Shown here: positions 15,900-24,944 of the stretch, in pieces | Layout: every line of letters starts with the position of its first letter | How positions within the stretch are numbered: the stretch's first letter is position 1 | NCBI GenBank assembly: GCA_945889495.1 | Contig: CAMDBU010000033.1 | Span: 1-42,045, forward strand | Direction of reading: 5' to 3' | Length of the DNA: 42,045 nucleotides | Source of the DNA: Syntrophobacter sp. SbD2 | GTDB taxonomy: Bacteria; Desulfobacterota; Binatia; UBA9968 | Position numbers and translations under genes: made by a program | Notes under the pieces: model-generated | Told to the model about the DNA's origin: nothing | What the model saw: the letters and a program-made list of their open reading frames with translations, nothing else | Database searches by the model: none

Positions 15900-17147
15900 A
15901 TGCGCTACGAACTATTCATCGGCCTGCGCTACTTGCAGGCACGCCGGCGCGAGACTTTCATCTCGCTGATCACGCTGATCTCGATTGTCGGCGTGATGAT
16001 CGGCGTGATGACTTTGAACGCGGTGATGTCGGTGATGACCGGCTTCGAAGAGACTTTGCGCGATCGCTTGCTCGGTATCAACGCTCATATCGCGCTCGTG
16101 CGTTCCGGCGAACCGATGCGGGATTATGACAAACTGGTTGAGCAGATGAGCAAACAGCCGGGCGTGGTGGCGGCATCGCCGACGATTTATGGCCAGGTGA
16201 TGCTCACCGCCGGGCCGCGGGTCACCGGGGTGGTGGTGCGTGGCGTCGATCCGGATCGGGTCAATGGCGTGGTCAACATTCAAAGCTTCATGCGCGAGGG
16301 TAATCTTGCAGATCTCAAGAGCCAGCATCCGATCCAGGTCGATGATCGCACGGTCAATCTGCCGGGGGTGATTCTCGGTGAGCGGCTAGCCAATCAGCTC
16401 GGGGTGTTTCGCGGCAACGCGGTACAAGTGGTGTCGCCCCTGGGCAGCCCCACCGCCATCGGCGTGATCCCCAAAGTGCGCCGTTTCGTTGTCAGCGGCA
16501 TTCTCAGAAGCGGCATGAGCGAGATCGATTCGACCTTGATCTTCATGAGCCTCAGCGATGCTCAGAAGTTTTTTGAACTGGGCGACGGTGTGACCAATAT
16601 TGAAATGCGCGTAAAGGACGTCAATCGCTCGCGCGAGATCGCCGACCGGATTCAAAAGCAACTGGGGTTTCCCTATTTCGCCGAGGACTGGACCCGCCTC
16701 TGGCCCAATCTGTTTTCCGCTTTGAAACTGGAAAAGACCGTTTACTTTCTCGTCCTGATGCTGATGGTGCTGATCGGCGCCTTCAATATTGTCTCAACTT
16801 TGGTCATGGTGGTGATGGAGAAGCGCAAGGACATCGCGATCCTGCGCTCCATGGGGGCGACCCAGAAAAGCATCCGGCGGATTTTTTTACTCAAGGGCTG
16901 CTTGATCGGCGTGGTCGGAACGATTCTCGGCACTGTCCTTGGCTTGCTGGTTTGTCTGCTGATATCTAAATATGAGTTTCACTTGCCCGACGGCGTCTTT
17001 CTGATTCAAACGGTGCCGGTAAAAATTTACTGGAGCAATTTCGTCCTGGTCGCGTTCTCGTCGTTTGCCGTCTGCTTGTTGGCGAGCCTCTATCCGGCGC
17101 GCCAAGCGGCTAAATTAGATCCGGTGGAAATCATCCGCTATGAGTGA
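15900..17147 (+). CDS. lolC: Lipoprotein-releasing ABC transporter permease LolC/LolE
   Basis: 415 residues of the FtsX/MacB fold: one membrane helix near residues 20-45, a large periplasmic domain, then three C-terminal helices at about 275-300, 320-350 and 370-395. 'FIGLRYLQARRRETFISLITLISIVGVMIGV' and 'VVMEKRKDIAILRSMGATQKSI' are Lol hallmarks. It pulls lipoproteins out of the inner membrane for LolA. Only one permease gene is present, so the transporter may be a homodimer (LolF-like arrangement) or the partner is elsewhere. It overlaps lolD by 8 bases. Confidence 0.93.
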   Translation: MRYELFIGLRYLQARRRETFISLITLISIVGVMIGVMTLNAVMSVMTGFEETLRDRLLGINAHIALVRSGEPMRDYDKLVEQMSKQPGVVAASPTIYGQVMLTAGPRVTGVVVRGVDPDRVNGVVNIQSFMREGNLADLKSQHPIQVDDRTVNLPGVILGERLANQLGVFRGNAVQVVSPLGSPTAIGVIPKVRRFVVSGILRSGMSEIDSTLIFMSLSDAQKFFELGDGVTNIEMRVKDVNRSREIADRIQKQLGFPYFAEDWTRLWPNLFSALKLEKTVYFLVLMLMVLIGAFNIVSTLVMVVMEKRKDIAILRSMGATQKSIRRIFLLKGCLIGVVGTILGTVLGLLVCLLISKYEFHLPDGVFLIQTVPVKIYWSNFVLVAFSSFAVCLLASLYPARQAAKLDPVEIIRYE

Positions 17148-17817
17148 GTTGCTCGCCGTCCGCGACCTGTGCAAGTCGTTCACCGAAGGCGCCACCGACA
17201 TTCATGTCCTGCGCGGCGCCAATTTCTCATTGGCCGAGGGTGAACGGGTCGCGGTGGTCGGCCAGTCGGGAGTGGGGAAGAGCACGCTCTTGCATATTCT
17301 CGGCACCCTTGACCGGCCCACTTCAGGGGAGATTCTGTTTCGTGGCAAAGCACTGCCGATGGACGACGAGGCCGCGCTTTGCGAGTTTCGCAACCGGCAG
17401 ATCGGCTTTGTCTTTCAATTTCATTATTTGTTGCCGGATTTCTCGGCCATCGAGAACGTCATGTTTCCGGCATTGATCCAGGGCATGGACGCCGAGCGGG
17501 CGCGCAGCGAAGGGGAGCGCTTGCTCGAAAGCGTCGGTTTGAAAGACCGCATGAGCCATCGTCCCGGCAAGCTTTCCGGCGGCGAACAGCAGCGGGTTGC
17601 GGTGGCCCGGGCGGTGATTCTCCAACCCAGTCTCGTGCTGGCCGACGAACCGACCGGCTCGCTAGATTTACGCATCGGCGAAGAGGTTCAAGAACTGTTG
17701 TTTCAGCTCAATCAGGAAAAAAAAATCGCTCTGATCGTCGCCACCCACAATCGCGAGTTCGCGGATAAGATTGGCCGCCGGGTCGAGCTCCGCGATGGCC
17801 TGCTGATGGCCAGCTGA
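17140..17817 (+). CDS. lolD: Lipoprotein-releasing ABC transporter ATPase LolD
   Basis: 225 residues with Walker [10 protein letters not shown], signature [14 protein letters not shown], and Walker [13 protein letters not shown]. '[21 protein letters not shown]' is the LolD-type Q-loop neighbourhood. It overlaps the permease gene by 8 bases in a coupled pair and is followed by bamA 48 bases later, placing lipoprotein export directly ahead of outer-membrane protein assembly. Confidence 0.95.
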   Translation: MSELLAVRDLCKSFTEGATDIHVLRGANFSLAEGERVAVVGQSGVGKSTLLHILGTLDRPTSGEILFRGKALPMDDEAALCEFRNRQIGFVFQFHYLLPDFSAIENVMFPALIQGMDAERARSEGERLLESVGLKDRMSHRPGKLSGGEQQRVAVARAVILQPSLVLADEPTGSLDLRIGEEVQELLFQLNQEKKIALIVATHNREFADKIGRRVELRDGLLMAS

Positions 17818-17865
17818 GCGGCGCCTCGAAGCTTTACAATATTGGTGCATTTTGTTAATTAAATA

Positions 17866-20304
17866 ATGTCTTTGGTAACTTTGGATGGAATTCCGAAGCC
17901 CTCCATGAAACCACAAAAAACTTTCGCCTTGGTTGTGTTCCTGCTCACCGTCTTCGTGGCGTTGTTCAGCAGTCGCTCTAGTTTTGCCCAAGAGGGCGCT
18001 AGACTGAAAGACGTGCGTATTGGCGGCAACGTGCGGGTCGAAGAGGATGGCATCCGCTTGCATGTGAAGAGCCGGCCGGGGGATCCGTTCAACGCGGCGC
18101 TCATCGAGCAAGATGTCAAAGCGATTTTTCGCATGGGCTTTTTTGACGATGTCCACGCCGAACTATCGCCGGACAATATTCTAACGTACGCCGTCAAAGA
18201 AAAGCCCTATATCCGTGAAGTTCGCGTGCAGGGTAACACCCAGGTGGGGCGCGACAAGATCGATACCGCGTTGGGTGTGGCGCCGCGAACGATTCTCGAC
18301 CGCAGCAAAGTTTCCGAGGGTGTGGAAAAGGTCCGTAAACTCTATACCGAACAGGGCTATCTCAACGCCTCAGTGGATTTCGCCGTGGCCACCGAGGCCA
18401 ACAACCAGGTCTCGGTGGTGCTCGACATCGCCGAAGGCACCCGTTTGCTGATCAAGCGAATTTCTTTCGAAGGCAATAAGGCTTTCTCGGAGGCCGAGCT
18501 CAAGGACTTATTGGGTACGAAGGAAGAGTGGATTTTTTCCTTCTTTACCAACCGCGGCGTGTTGGATCGCGATATGCTCACCAACGACGTGGCGATCCTG
18601 ACCAACCATTTCAACGACAATGGTTATGTCGAAAACAAAATCGACGAGCCGGTGATCATTCGCGCCCGCGACAGACTCGAAGTGGTCTTCCGGGTAAACG
18701 AGGGAGCCCAGTACCGGGTCGGTAAAGTCGAGATTGGTGGCGACTTGATCGAAGACGGTAAAAAAATGCTCCAGGGAGTCAAGTTGACCACAGGGCAGAT
18801 ATTTCGTGGCAGCCGCCTACGCGACGATGTCACCTCAATCGGGGATTCCTACGCCAATAAGGGATTCGCCTTTGCGCAGGTCGATCCGGTGACCCAGGTT
18901 GACGTGACGAAAAAGGTGGTCGATATAGCCTTGGTTATCACCAAGGGACCGCCGGTCTATTTCAACCGGGTGTCGGTGACTGGCAATAGCAAGACACGCG
19001 ACAAAGTCGTGCGCCGGGAATTGTTGGTCAACGAACAGGAACTCTACTCTGGGCTCAAAGTCACCCAAAGCCGCAATGCTTTACAGCGCACTGGCTATTT
19101 CGAGGATGTCCAACTCAACACCAAAAAGACCGATCAGCCGGATACCTTGGATCTAGTCGTCGATGTCAAAGAGGGGTCCACCGGGACGTTCCAGGTGGGC
19201 GCCGGTTATAGTAGCGGCGATGGCTTCTTATTCAATGCCAATGTCTCGGAAAAAAACTTCATGGGGCGTGGTCAGGGGATGAGCGGTAATTTCAGTCTCG
19301 GTTCGCGTCGCCAGGACTATGTCGTCAGTGTCAACGATCCCTATTTTCTCGACTCGAAAGTCGGCGTCGGTTTGGATGCCTTCAACAACACGCGTAAGTA
19401 CACCGATTTCGATGAGAAAAAATTAGGCTTCGGGGTCAATTCCAGTTATCCGCTCAAAGACTTTTCTTGGCCATTTTTCGCGGGCGGCAAAACCGACGCG
19501 GATTTGACCGCCAAGGATAAAGCTAGCGATAAGTTGACCCTATGGGACTTTTCGCGCGCGAATTTGTCCTATGACTTTACCCGGGAAAATATCAAGAATG
19601 TTTCAGCCACGGCGGCGCAATCGATTCAGGATGAGAAGGGACTGTCTCTGACCAGCAGCATCACGCCCGGGTTGTCCTATGATAGCCGGGATCATTTTTT
19701 CAATCCTACCGAAGGCACGAAGTTGGCGCTGTCCTCGAAACTGGCCGGCTTGGGCGGCGATAGCCGATTTATCAAAAACGACCTGAGCGCGCGCTGGCAC
19801 TATCCACTACTGAAAGACCCCAACTGGGGCGGTTCCTACGTGTTGGCGCTGGGTGGCTCGTTCGGTTATGGGGTGGGATTCGCTGACCGCAAAGGTCAGA
19901 ATGACTTGCCGCTATTCGAGCGCTATTTCGGTGGCGGTATCAATTCGGTGCGCGGCTTTACCGAACGAAGCCTCGGGCCGCGGGCGCCCTCGGGATGTAC
20001 AGTCACGAACGGAGTGACCACATGCACCGGCACGGACGTTGTCGGTGGCGACAAATCGGCGGTGCTCAACACCGAGATATTGTTCCCGGTCATGGAGCAA
20101 TATGGATTGCGTGGCGTTGCCTTTTTCGATCTCGGTAACTCGTTCAATTCCTTCGACTTTGGCGATCTGCGCCGTTCGGTGGGTATCGGCGGGCGTTGGA
20201 TGTCGCCGTTTGGGCCATTGCGCGTCGAACTCGGCTTTCCTCTGGCTAAGAAGCCGAACGACGATACCTCAGTGCTCGGTTTTTCCATTGGCAGTCAGCC
20301 TTAA
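17866..20304 (+). CDS. bamA: Outer membrane protein assembly factor BamA
   Basis: 812 residues: signal peptide (hydrophobic core about residues 19-36, cleavage after SFAQ), five POTRA domains to about residue 425, then a 16-strand barrel. Barrel loop L6 carries the VRGF motif (GGGINSVRGFTERSLGP), followed by a Cys pair (GCTVTNGVTTCTG) similar to the disulfide in E. coli BamA. It folds and inserts beta-barrel proteins, including the LPS transporter LptD. ATG 17905 gives a more normal signal peptide than ATG 17866; an AT-rich TTTACA...TAATTA element just before 17866 could be a promoter. skp follows directly. Confidence 0.96.
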   Translation: MSLVTLDGIPKPSMKPQKTFALVVFLLTVFVALFSSRSSFAQEGARLKDVRIGGNVRVEEDGIRLHVKSRPGDPFNAALIEQDVKAIFRMGFFDDVHAELSPDNILTYAVKEKPYIREVRVQGNTQVGRDKIDTALGVAPRTILDRSKVSEGVEKVRKLYTEQGYLNASVDFAVATEANNQVSVVLDIAEGTRLLIKRISFEGNKAFSEAELKDLLGTKEEWIFSFFTNRGVLDRDMLTNDVAILTNHFNDNGYVENKIDEPVIIRARDRLEVVFRVNEGAQYRVGKVEIGGDLIEDGKKMLQGVKLTTGQIFRGSRLRDDVTSIGDSYANKGFAFAQVDPVTQVDVTKKVVDIALVITKGPPVYFNRVSVTGNSKTRDKVVRRELLVNEQELYSGLKVTQSRNALQRTGYFEDVQLNTKKTDQPDTLDLVVDVKEGSTGTFQVGAGYSSGDGFLFNANVSEKNFMGRGQGMSGNFSLGSRRQDYVVSVNDPYFLDSKVGVGLDAFNNTRKYTDFDEKKLGFGVNSSYPLKDFSWPFFAGGKTDADLTAKDKASDKLTLWDFSRANLSYDFTRENIKNVSATAAQSIQDEKGLSLTSSITPGLSYDSRDHFFNPTEGTKLALSSKLAGLGGDSRFIKNDLSARWHYPLLKDPNWGGSYVLALGGSFGYGVGFADRKGQNDLPLFERYFGGGINSVRGFTERSLGPRAPSGCTVTNGVTTCTGTDVVGGDKSAVLNTEILFPVMEQYGLRGVAFFDLGNSFNSFDFGDLRRSVGIGGRWMSPFGPLRVELGFPLAKKPNDDTSVLGFSIGSQP

Positions 20305-20348
20305 CCATCGATTTTTCCTTTAAGGTAGAGTTTAACTGGAGGTTGGGA

Positions 20349-20858
20349 GTGAAATATTGGCTCGCGTTGTTGCTGTTGGGTTTTTCCTGGACGCCTGGAC
20401 TGGCCCAGGATCGGATTAAAATCGGCTATCTCGACGTGCAGCGAGCAGTCGCCGAGTCGGCCGCCGGCAAACGCGCCGGCGATCGTTTCCAAGCGCAGGT
20501 GAAAAAGGCCGAGGCCGACACGCTCAAGGAGCGCCAGGATATTGAACGACTGCGCAGCGATATCGAAAAGAAAGGGCCGCTGCTCAAGGAAGAAGAGCGG
20601 CGTAATCTCGAGGCCGACTTTCAAAAGCGTTCGGTCACTTTGCAGCGCACCATGGGCGACTTGCAACAGGACCTCGAAGCCAAACGGCGCGACATGATGC
20701 AGGATATTCTCAAGGAGCTCGAGGGCGTGGTGAACGATGTCGGCAAAGCCGAAAAGTTCACCTTGATCCTCGATCGTTCCCAGGTGCTGTTCGCCGATCA
20801 GGGCATCGATGTCACCAATAAAGTGATCGAGACTTACAATAGCCGGGCGAAAAAGTAG
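20349..20858 (+). CDS. skp: Periplasmic OmpH/Skp-family chaperone
   Basis: 169 residues with a signal peptide ending at GLAQ, then '[26 protein letters not shown]' and a long charged coiled-coil (about residues 45-125) that forms the tentacles of the Skp trimer, closing with a short beta strand. Skp holds unfolded outer-membrane proteins for BamA. TTG 20343 is also in frame, but GTG 20349 has a GGAGG site 6 bases upstream and is preferred. It lies 44 bases after bamA and just before lpxD, a classic order. Confidence 0.92.
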   Translation: MKYWLALLLLGFSWTPGLAQDRIKIGYLDVQRAVAESAAGKRAGDRFQAQVKKAEADTLKERQDIERLRSDIEKKGPLLKEEERRNLEADFQKRSVTLQRTMGDLQQDLEAKRRDMMQDILKELEGVVNDVGKAEKFTLILDRSQVLFADQGIDVTNKVIETYNSRAKK

Positions 20859-20863
20859 CGCCG

Positions 20864-21904
20864 TTGGAGCAATCCTTAGCAGCTTTGGCCGGTTTGGTCG
20901 CGGGTCGGGTGGTCGGTGACGGTTCGGTGGTCATTCGCCGGGTGGCGCCGATCGACGAAGCTGTGGCCGGCGAGATTACTTTTCTCACCAACCCGCGCTA
21001 CGCCAAGCATTTGGAGCACTGCCAAGCGAGCGCGGTGATCGTCGCCATGGGCGGCGCCGCGGACTATGCCGGGAAGTCGCCGATTGCTTTTCTCGAAGTC
21101 GGAGATCCCTATATCGCCTTCGCGAAAATTCTCCAGCTGTTTGCCGCGCCGCAGCAATTTAGCCGAACCTGTAGTGCGCAAGCGAGCGTCGACGGTTCGG
21201 CGTCGCTGGCTGACGGCGTTACGGTTTTTCCCCACGTCTATATCGGCGCGGGCGCCCGTATCGGCCGCAACGCTGTGCTTTATCCAGGTGTCTTTATTGG
21301 CGACGATGTCCAAGTCGGCGCCGATTGCACGCTTCATCCCAACGTCACCGTGCGCCAGGGCTGTCGGTTGGGCGACCGGGTGATCCTCCACGCCGGGGTG
21401 GTGATTGGCAGCGACGGCTTCGGCTATGCCGGCCGTGGCGAGGGGCGGGTCAAGATTCCTCAAGTCGGTATTGTCGTGGTCGAGGACGATGTCGAGATCG
21501 GCGCCAATACCACCGTCGACCGGGCAACTCTTGGGCGCACCGTGATCGGCCGTGGCGCCAAGATCGATAATCTGGTGCAGATCGCTCACAACGTAAACAT
21601 CGGCGAACATTCCGTCGTGGCGGCCCAGGCCGGCATCGCTGGCAGCACCAAGGTTGGCAAGCATGTCACCATCGCCGGCCAGGTGGGTATCGTCAATCAT
21701 CTTGAGATTGGCGACGGCGCGATGATCGGACCCCAGTCGGGGATTCCTAAGTCGGTGCCGCCGGGCGCGATACTTTCCGGTGGCATCGCCGCGGCGCCCC
21801 ATCATGAGTGGCTTAAAGTCATGACGCTGTTGCCGCAACTGCCCAAGCTCTGGAACTCGGTCCGCGCGCTGGAGCGGCAAATGGCCGGGTTGCTCAAAAA
21901 GTAA
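20864..21904 (+). CDS. lpxD: UDP-3-O-acylglucosamine N-acyltransferase LpxD
   Basis: 346 residues. An N-terminal uridine-binding domain ('[23 protein letters not shown]') precedes a left-handed beta-helix of hexapeptide repeats. The catalytic His is in '[26 protein letters not shown]' near residue 245. It adds the second acyl chain to the glucosamine of lipid A precursors. The start is TTG, only 5 bases after skp, with a weak ribosome site, so translation probably depends on skp. fabZ follows 7 bases later. Confidence 0.96.
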   Translation: MEQSLAALAGLVAGRVVGDGSVVIRRVAPIDEAVAGEITFLTNPRYAKHLEHCQASAVIVAMGGAADYAGKSPIAFLEVGDPYIAFAKILQLFAAPQQFSRTCSAQASVDGSASLADGVTVFPHVYIGAGARIGRNAVLYPGVFIGDDVQVGADCTLHPNVTVRQGCRLGDRVILHAGVVIGSDGFGYAGRGEGRVKIPQVGIVVVEDDVEIGANTTVDRATLGRTVIGRGAKIDNLVQIAHNVNIGEHSVVAAQAGIAGSTKVGKHVTIAGQVGIVNHLEIGDGAMIGPQSGIPKSVPPGAILSGGIAAAPHHEWLKVMTLLPQLPKLWNSVRALERQMAGLLKK

Positions 21905-21911
21905 AAGGCCT

Positions 21912-22355
21912 ATGCCCATGTTGGAAGCCAAGGATATTCTCAACTATCTGCCGCACCGCTACCCATTTTTATTGGTCGACCGGATCCTCGAAATTCACGG
22001 CGAGGAAAAAATCGTCGGCATCAAAAACGTCTCGTTTAACGAACCGTTTTTTCAGGGCCACTTCCCGGATCATCCGGTGATGCCCGGAGTGTTGATCTGC
22101 GAAGCGATGGCCCAGGTGGGGGCGATCTTCGCCCATAGCAGCCGAGCCGGCATGGACGATAAGCGGATCTTCATGCTCACCGGACTCGATCAGGTGAAAT
22201 TCAAGCGGCCAGTGGTGCCAGGGGATCAGCTGCGCATTGAACTGACCTGTCAAAAGCGGCGCGGCGCCTATTGGAAAATGCTCGGTGTCGCGTCCGTTGA
22301 CGGGAAGGTGGTTGCTCAGGCGCTGATCTCGGCGATGGAAGTTGAAAAAGCCTAG
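21912..22355 (+). CDS. fabZ: 3-hydroxyacyl-ACP dehydratase FabZ
   Basis: 147 residues with the hot-dog active site 'FFQGHFPDHPVMPGVLICEAMAQVG' (His near residue 49, Glu near residue 63) and the N-terminal 'ILNYLPHRYPFLLVDRI'. It dehydrates 3-hydroxyacyl-ACP, the same pool that LpxA and LpxD draw on, hence its stable place between them. ATG 21912 sits close to an AAGG site; ATG 21918 is an alternative. The end runs into the lpxA leader. Confidence 0.97.
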   Translation: MPMLEAKDILNYLPHRYPFLLVDRILEIHGEEKIVGIKNVSFNEPFFQGHFPDHPVMPGVLICEAMAQVGAIFAHSSRAGMDDKRIFMLTGLDQVKFKRPVVPGDQLRIELTCQKRRGAYWKMLGVASVDGKVVAQALISAMEVEKA

Positions 22356-22368
22356 GAGCGACGGTTCA

Positions 22369-23145
22369 TTGGCGAAAATACATCCCACCGCCGTCATCGA
22401 TCCACGCGCCGAACTCGCCAGCGATGTCGAAATCGGCCCCTATGTGGTGATCGGCGCCCAGGTGAAAATCGCCGAGGGCACCAAGGTGCAATCCCATGCG
22501 GTGATCGATGGCTTGACCGCCATCGGCCGCGCCAACCTGATTTTTCCCTTCGCCACGGTCGGCACCATGCCGCAGGATTTGAAATATAAGGGCGAGCCCA
22601 GCGAGTTGATCATCGGTGATCATAATACGATTCGCGAGTTCGCCTCGCTCAATCCCGGCACCGTCGGCGGCGGCATGATCACCCGGGTAGGCAGCCATAA
22701 TTTGTTGATGATGTATTGCCACATCGCCCACGACTGCATCGTCGGCAATCGCAACGTGATCGCCAACGGCGCCACTCTCGGCGGCCATGTGGTGATCGAA
22801 GATGGCGTCATCGTCGGCGGCCTGGTGGGCATTCATCAATTTGTCCGGATTGGCACCGGCGCGATCCTCGGCGCCGGTTCGATGGTCTCCAAGGATGTGC
22901 CGCCGTTTTGCAACGCCACCGGCGACCGCGCCAAGTTGCATGGTCTCAATGTCGAGGGCATGAAGCGGCGCGGTTTCGATAAAACCAAGATCGATACGAT
23001 TCACAAAGCCTACCGCATCATGTTTCGTTCCAAGCTGAAAATTAACCAGGCGCTGGAAAAAATTCGCGGCGAGCTGCCGCCACTGCCTGAGCTCGAACAG
23101 TTCACCTCCTTCATCGCCGCCTCCGAGCGCGGCGTGTGCCGTTAG
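22369..23145 (+). CDS. lpxA: UDP-N-acetylglucosamine acyltransferase LpxA
   Basis: 258 residues from a TTG with an AGGAG site 10 bases upstream; the frame is open to TTG 22342, overlapping fabZ, but the family begins 'AKIHPTAVIDPRAEL'. Hexapeptide repeats are followed by the C-terminal helices 'GLNVEGMKRRGFDK'. The catalytic His is in 'CHIAHDCIVGNRN'. At the acyl-chain ruler position (E. coli G173) the sequence LGAGSMVS carries Ala, so chain length may differ from E. coli's C14. It performs the first step of lipid A synthesis. Confidence 0.95.
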   Translation: MAKIHPTAVIDPRAELASDVEIGPYVVIGAQVKIAEGTKVQSHAVIDGLTAIGRANLIFPFATVGTMPQDLKYKGEPSELIIGDHNTIREFASLNPGTVGGGMITRVGSHNLLMMYCHIAHDCIVGNRNVIANGATLGGHVVIEDGVIVGGLVGIHQFVRIGTGAILGAGSMVSKDVPPFCNATGDRAKLHGLNVEGMKRRGFDKTKIDTIHKAYRIMFRSKLKINQALEKIRGELPPLPELEQFTSFIAASERGVCR

Positions 23146-23171
23146 CGGTTAATTCCTTCCAATCATTGACG

Positions 23172-23978
23172 ATGGCTAAAATCGGCCTGATTGCCGGCAA
23201 CGGCAAATTTCCGCTGATCTTTGCCGAGGAAGCTAAGCGCCAGGGTTATTCAGTGGTCGCCGTGGCGCACCGCGAGGAGACCGACGCGGCGCTGGAAACT
23301 CAGGTCGACGAGTTCAATTGGATCTATGTCGGCCAGCTGGGCAAAATCATCCGTACCTTTCACAAGGCCGGGGTGACCGAAGCGGTGATGGCTGGCGGCA
23401 TTCGTAAGGTTCGGCTGCTCGGCAATTTCCGTCCCGATCTGCGCGGCGCGCGCTTTCTCGCCAAGCTGAAAAAACGCGACGACGACGCGCTGCTCCGCGG
23501 CATCGCCGATGAGCTCGCCAGCGACGGCATCAAAATCATCGACTCGACCTTTTGCTTGGCTAACATCATCCCCCAGGAAGGTGTCTTGACGCGCCGCCAG
23601 CCCAACGCCGCCCAATGGGAGGACATTGCCTTGGGTATTCGCGTGGCCAAGGAGATCGGCCGTTTGGGCATCGGCCAGACCGTGGTGGTGAAAAATCAAG
23701 TGGTGCTGGCGGTGGAAGCGGTGGAGGGCACCGATGCGGCGATCGAACGGGGCGGCCGGCTGGCCAAGTCCGGTTGCGTGGTGGTCAAGGTCAGTAAGCC
23801 GGAGCAAGACTTACGCTTCGATGTTCCAGCCGTCGGCGTCGAAACGATCAAGGCGCTGCGCGCGGTCGACGGCGCCGTGTTGGCGATCGAAGCCGGCAAA
23901 GCGATATTGATCGAAAAGGATGAATTGTTACGCCAGGCGGATAGCTACGGTATCGCCGTGGTCGCGGTGGCGGTTTAA
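23172..23978 (+). CDS. lpxI: UDP-2,3-diacylglucosamine pyrophosphatase LpxI
   Basis: 268 residues starting 'MAKIGLIAGNGKFPLIFAEEAKRQG', followed by 'VYVGQLGKI'-like and 'AVMAGGIRKVRL' segments, 'DDALLRGIADELASDG' and the C-terminal 'DLRFDVPAVGVETI'. These are specific to LpxI, the enzyme that replaces LpxH in alphaproteobacteria and several other groups. It makes lipid X. The frame opens at 23136 inside lpxA, but ATG 23172 matches the family start. Confidence 0.94.
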   Translation: MAKIGLIAGNGKFPLIFAEEAKRQGYSVVAVAHREETDAALETQVDEFNWIYVGQLGKIIRTFHKAGVTEAVMAGGIRKVRLLGNFRPDLRGARFLAKLKKRDDDALLRGIADELASDGIKIIDSTFCLANIIPQEGVLTRRQPNAAQWEDIALGIRVAKEIGRLGIGQTVVVKNQVVLAVEAVEGTDAAIERGGRLAKSGCVVVKVSKPEQDLRFDVPAVGVETIKALRAVDGAVLAIEAGKAILIEKDELLRQADSYGIAVVAVAV

Positions 23979-23984
23979 TTTTTT

Positions 23985-24944
23985 ATGTCTACTGAAGCTT
24001 TACCTGTTGCGGTGGTCGGCGTCGGCTATCTCGGCAAGTTTCACGCCGAGAAATACGCTGCGTCGGAAAAAGCTAACTTGGTCGGCGTCGTCGATGTCGA
24101 TGGCGCGCGCGCCCGCGAGATCGGCCAGGCGGTGGGCGCGCCGGCGTTTACCGATTACCATGAGCTGTTTGGCCGCATTCGCTGCGCCAGCATCGCCGTG
24201 CCGACCCGCTATCATCACCAGGTGGCGCGCGATTTTCTTGAGGCCGGCATCGATGTGCTGGTGGAAAAACCATTGACCGCGGATTTGGCCCAGGCCAAGG
24301 AGCTGGTCGCCCTGGCGGCGGCCAAGGGCGCGCTCTTGCAAGTCGGTCATCTCGAGCGATTCAATCCGGCGATCCGCCGCCTCGAAGGAATTATCAAGGA
24401 TCCCAAATTCGTCGAGTGCCACCGTTTGGCGCCGTTCATCGAGCGCGGCACCGATGTCGATGTGGTACTGGACTTGATGATCCACGACATCGACGTCATT
24501 ACCAGCTTGGTGCGCTCGCCGATCCTGCGCGTCGAGTCGGTGGGCGTGCCGGTGTTGACCGAGATGCCGGACATCGCCAACGCGCGCATCACTTTCGAGA
24601 ACGGCTGTATCGCCAACGTCACCGCCAGCCGGGTATCGATCAAGCGCGAGCGCAAGGTGCGCTTTTTTCAGCCCGACGCCTATATTTCGATCGACTACGA
24701 TCAGCGGCGGGCGCAGATTTATTACAAACCCAAACCGGGCGCCGGCTGGCTCGATATCCGCGCCGAGAATATCGAAATCAAAGACGGCGACGCCCTGGCC
24801 GACGAGATCGATTCGTTTCTCGATTGCGTGCGCAGCCGCAATGCGCCGCTGGTCGGCGGCACCGAAGGTTTGCGCGCCCTGGAGATCGCCACCATGATCA
24901 GCGCCCAGCTGGCCAATCTGTCCCCCGAACCGGCGCGTGGCTGA
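23985..24944 (+). CDS. Gfo/Idh/MocA-family oxidoreductase in the lpx operon (GnnA-like by context)
   Basis: 319 residues with an N-terminal Rossmann fold (VVGVGYLGKFHAEKY), 'LVEKPL' at the active-site lysine, and a C-terminal alpha/beta domain. Its position inside the lpx operon between lpxI and lpxB matters: in Acidithiobacillus ferrooxidans a relative, GnnA, oxidises the 3-position of UDP-GlcNAc so that GnnB can aminate it, giving lipid A with amide-linked chains. No GnnB aminotransferase is in this window. It is therefore GnnA-like by family and location, with function unproven. Its stop overlaps the lpxB start by 8 bases. Confidence 0.85.
   Translation: MSTEALPVAVVGVGYLGKFHAEKYAASEKANLVGVVDVDGARAREIGQAVGAPAFTDYHELFGRIRCASIAVPTRYHHQVARDFLEAGIDVLVEKPLTADLAQAKELVALAAAKGALLQVGHLERFNPAIRRLEGIIKDPKFVECHRLAPFIERGTDVDVVLDLMIHDIDVITSLVRSPILRVESVGVPVLTEMPDIANARITFENGCIANVTASRVSIKRERKVRFFQPDAYISIDYDQRRAQIYYKPKPGAGWLDIRAENIEIKDGDALADEIDSFLDCVRSRNAPLVGGTEGLRALEIATMISAQLANLSPEPARG

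Noticed and set aside
20876-21943. A 355-codon minus-strand open frame opposite lpxD
   Set aside because: The repeated Asp/His/Gly pattern is the antisense of hexapeptide repeats in lpxD, not a protein family.
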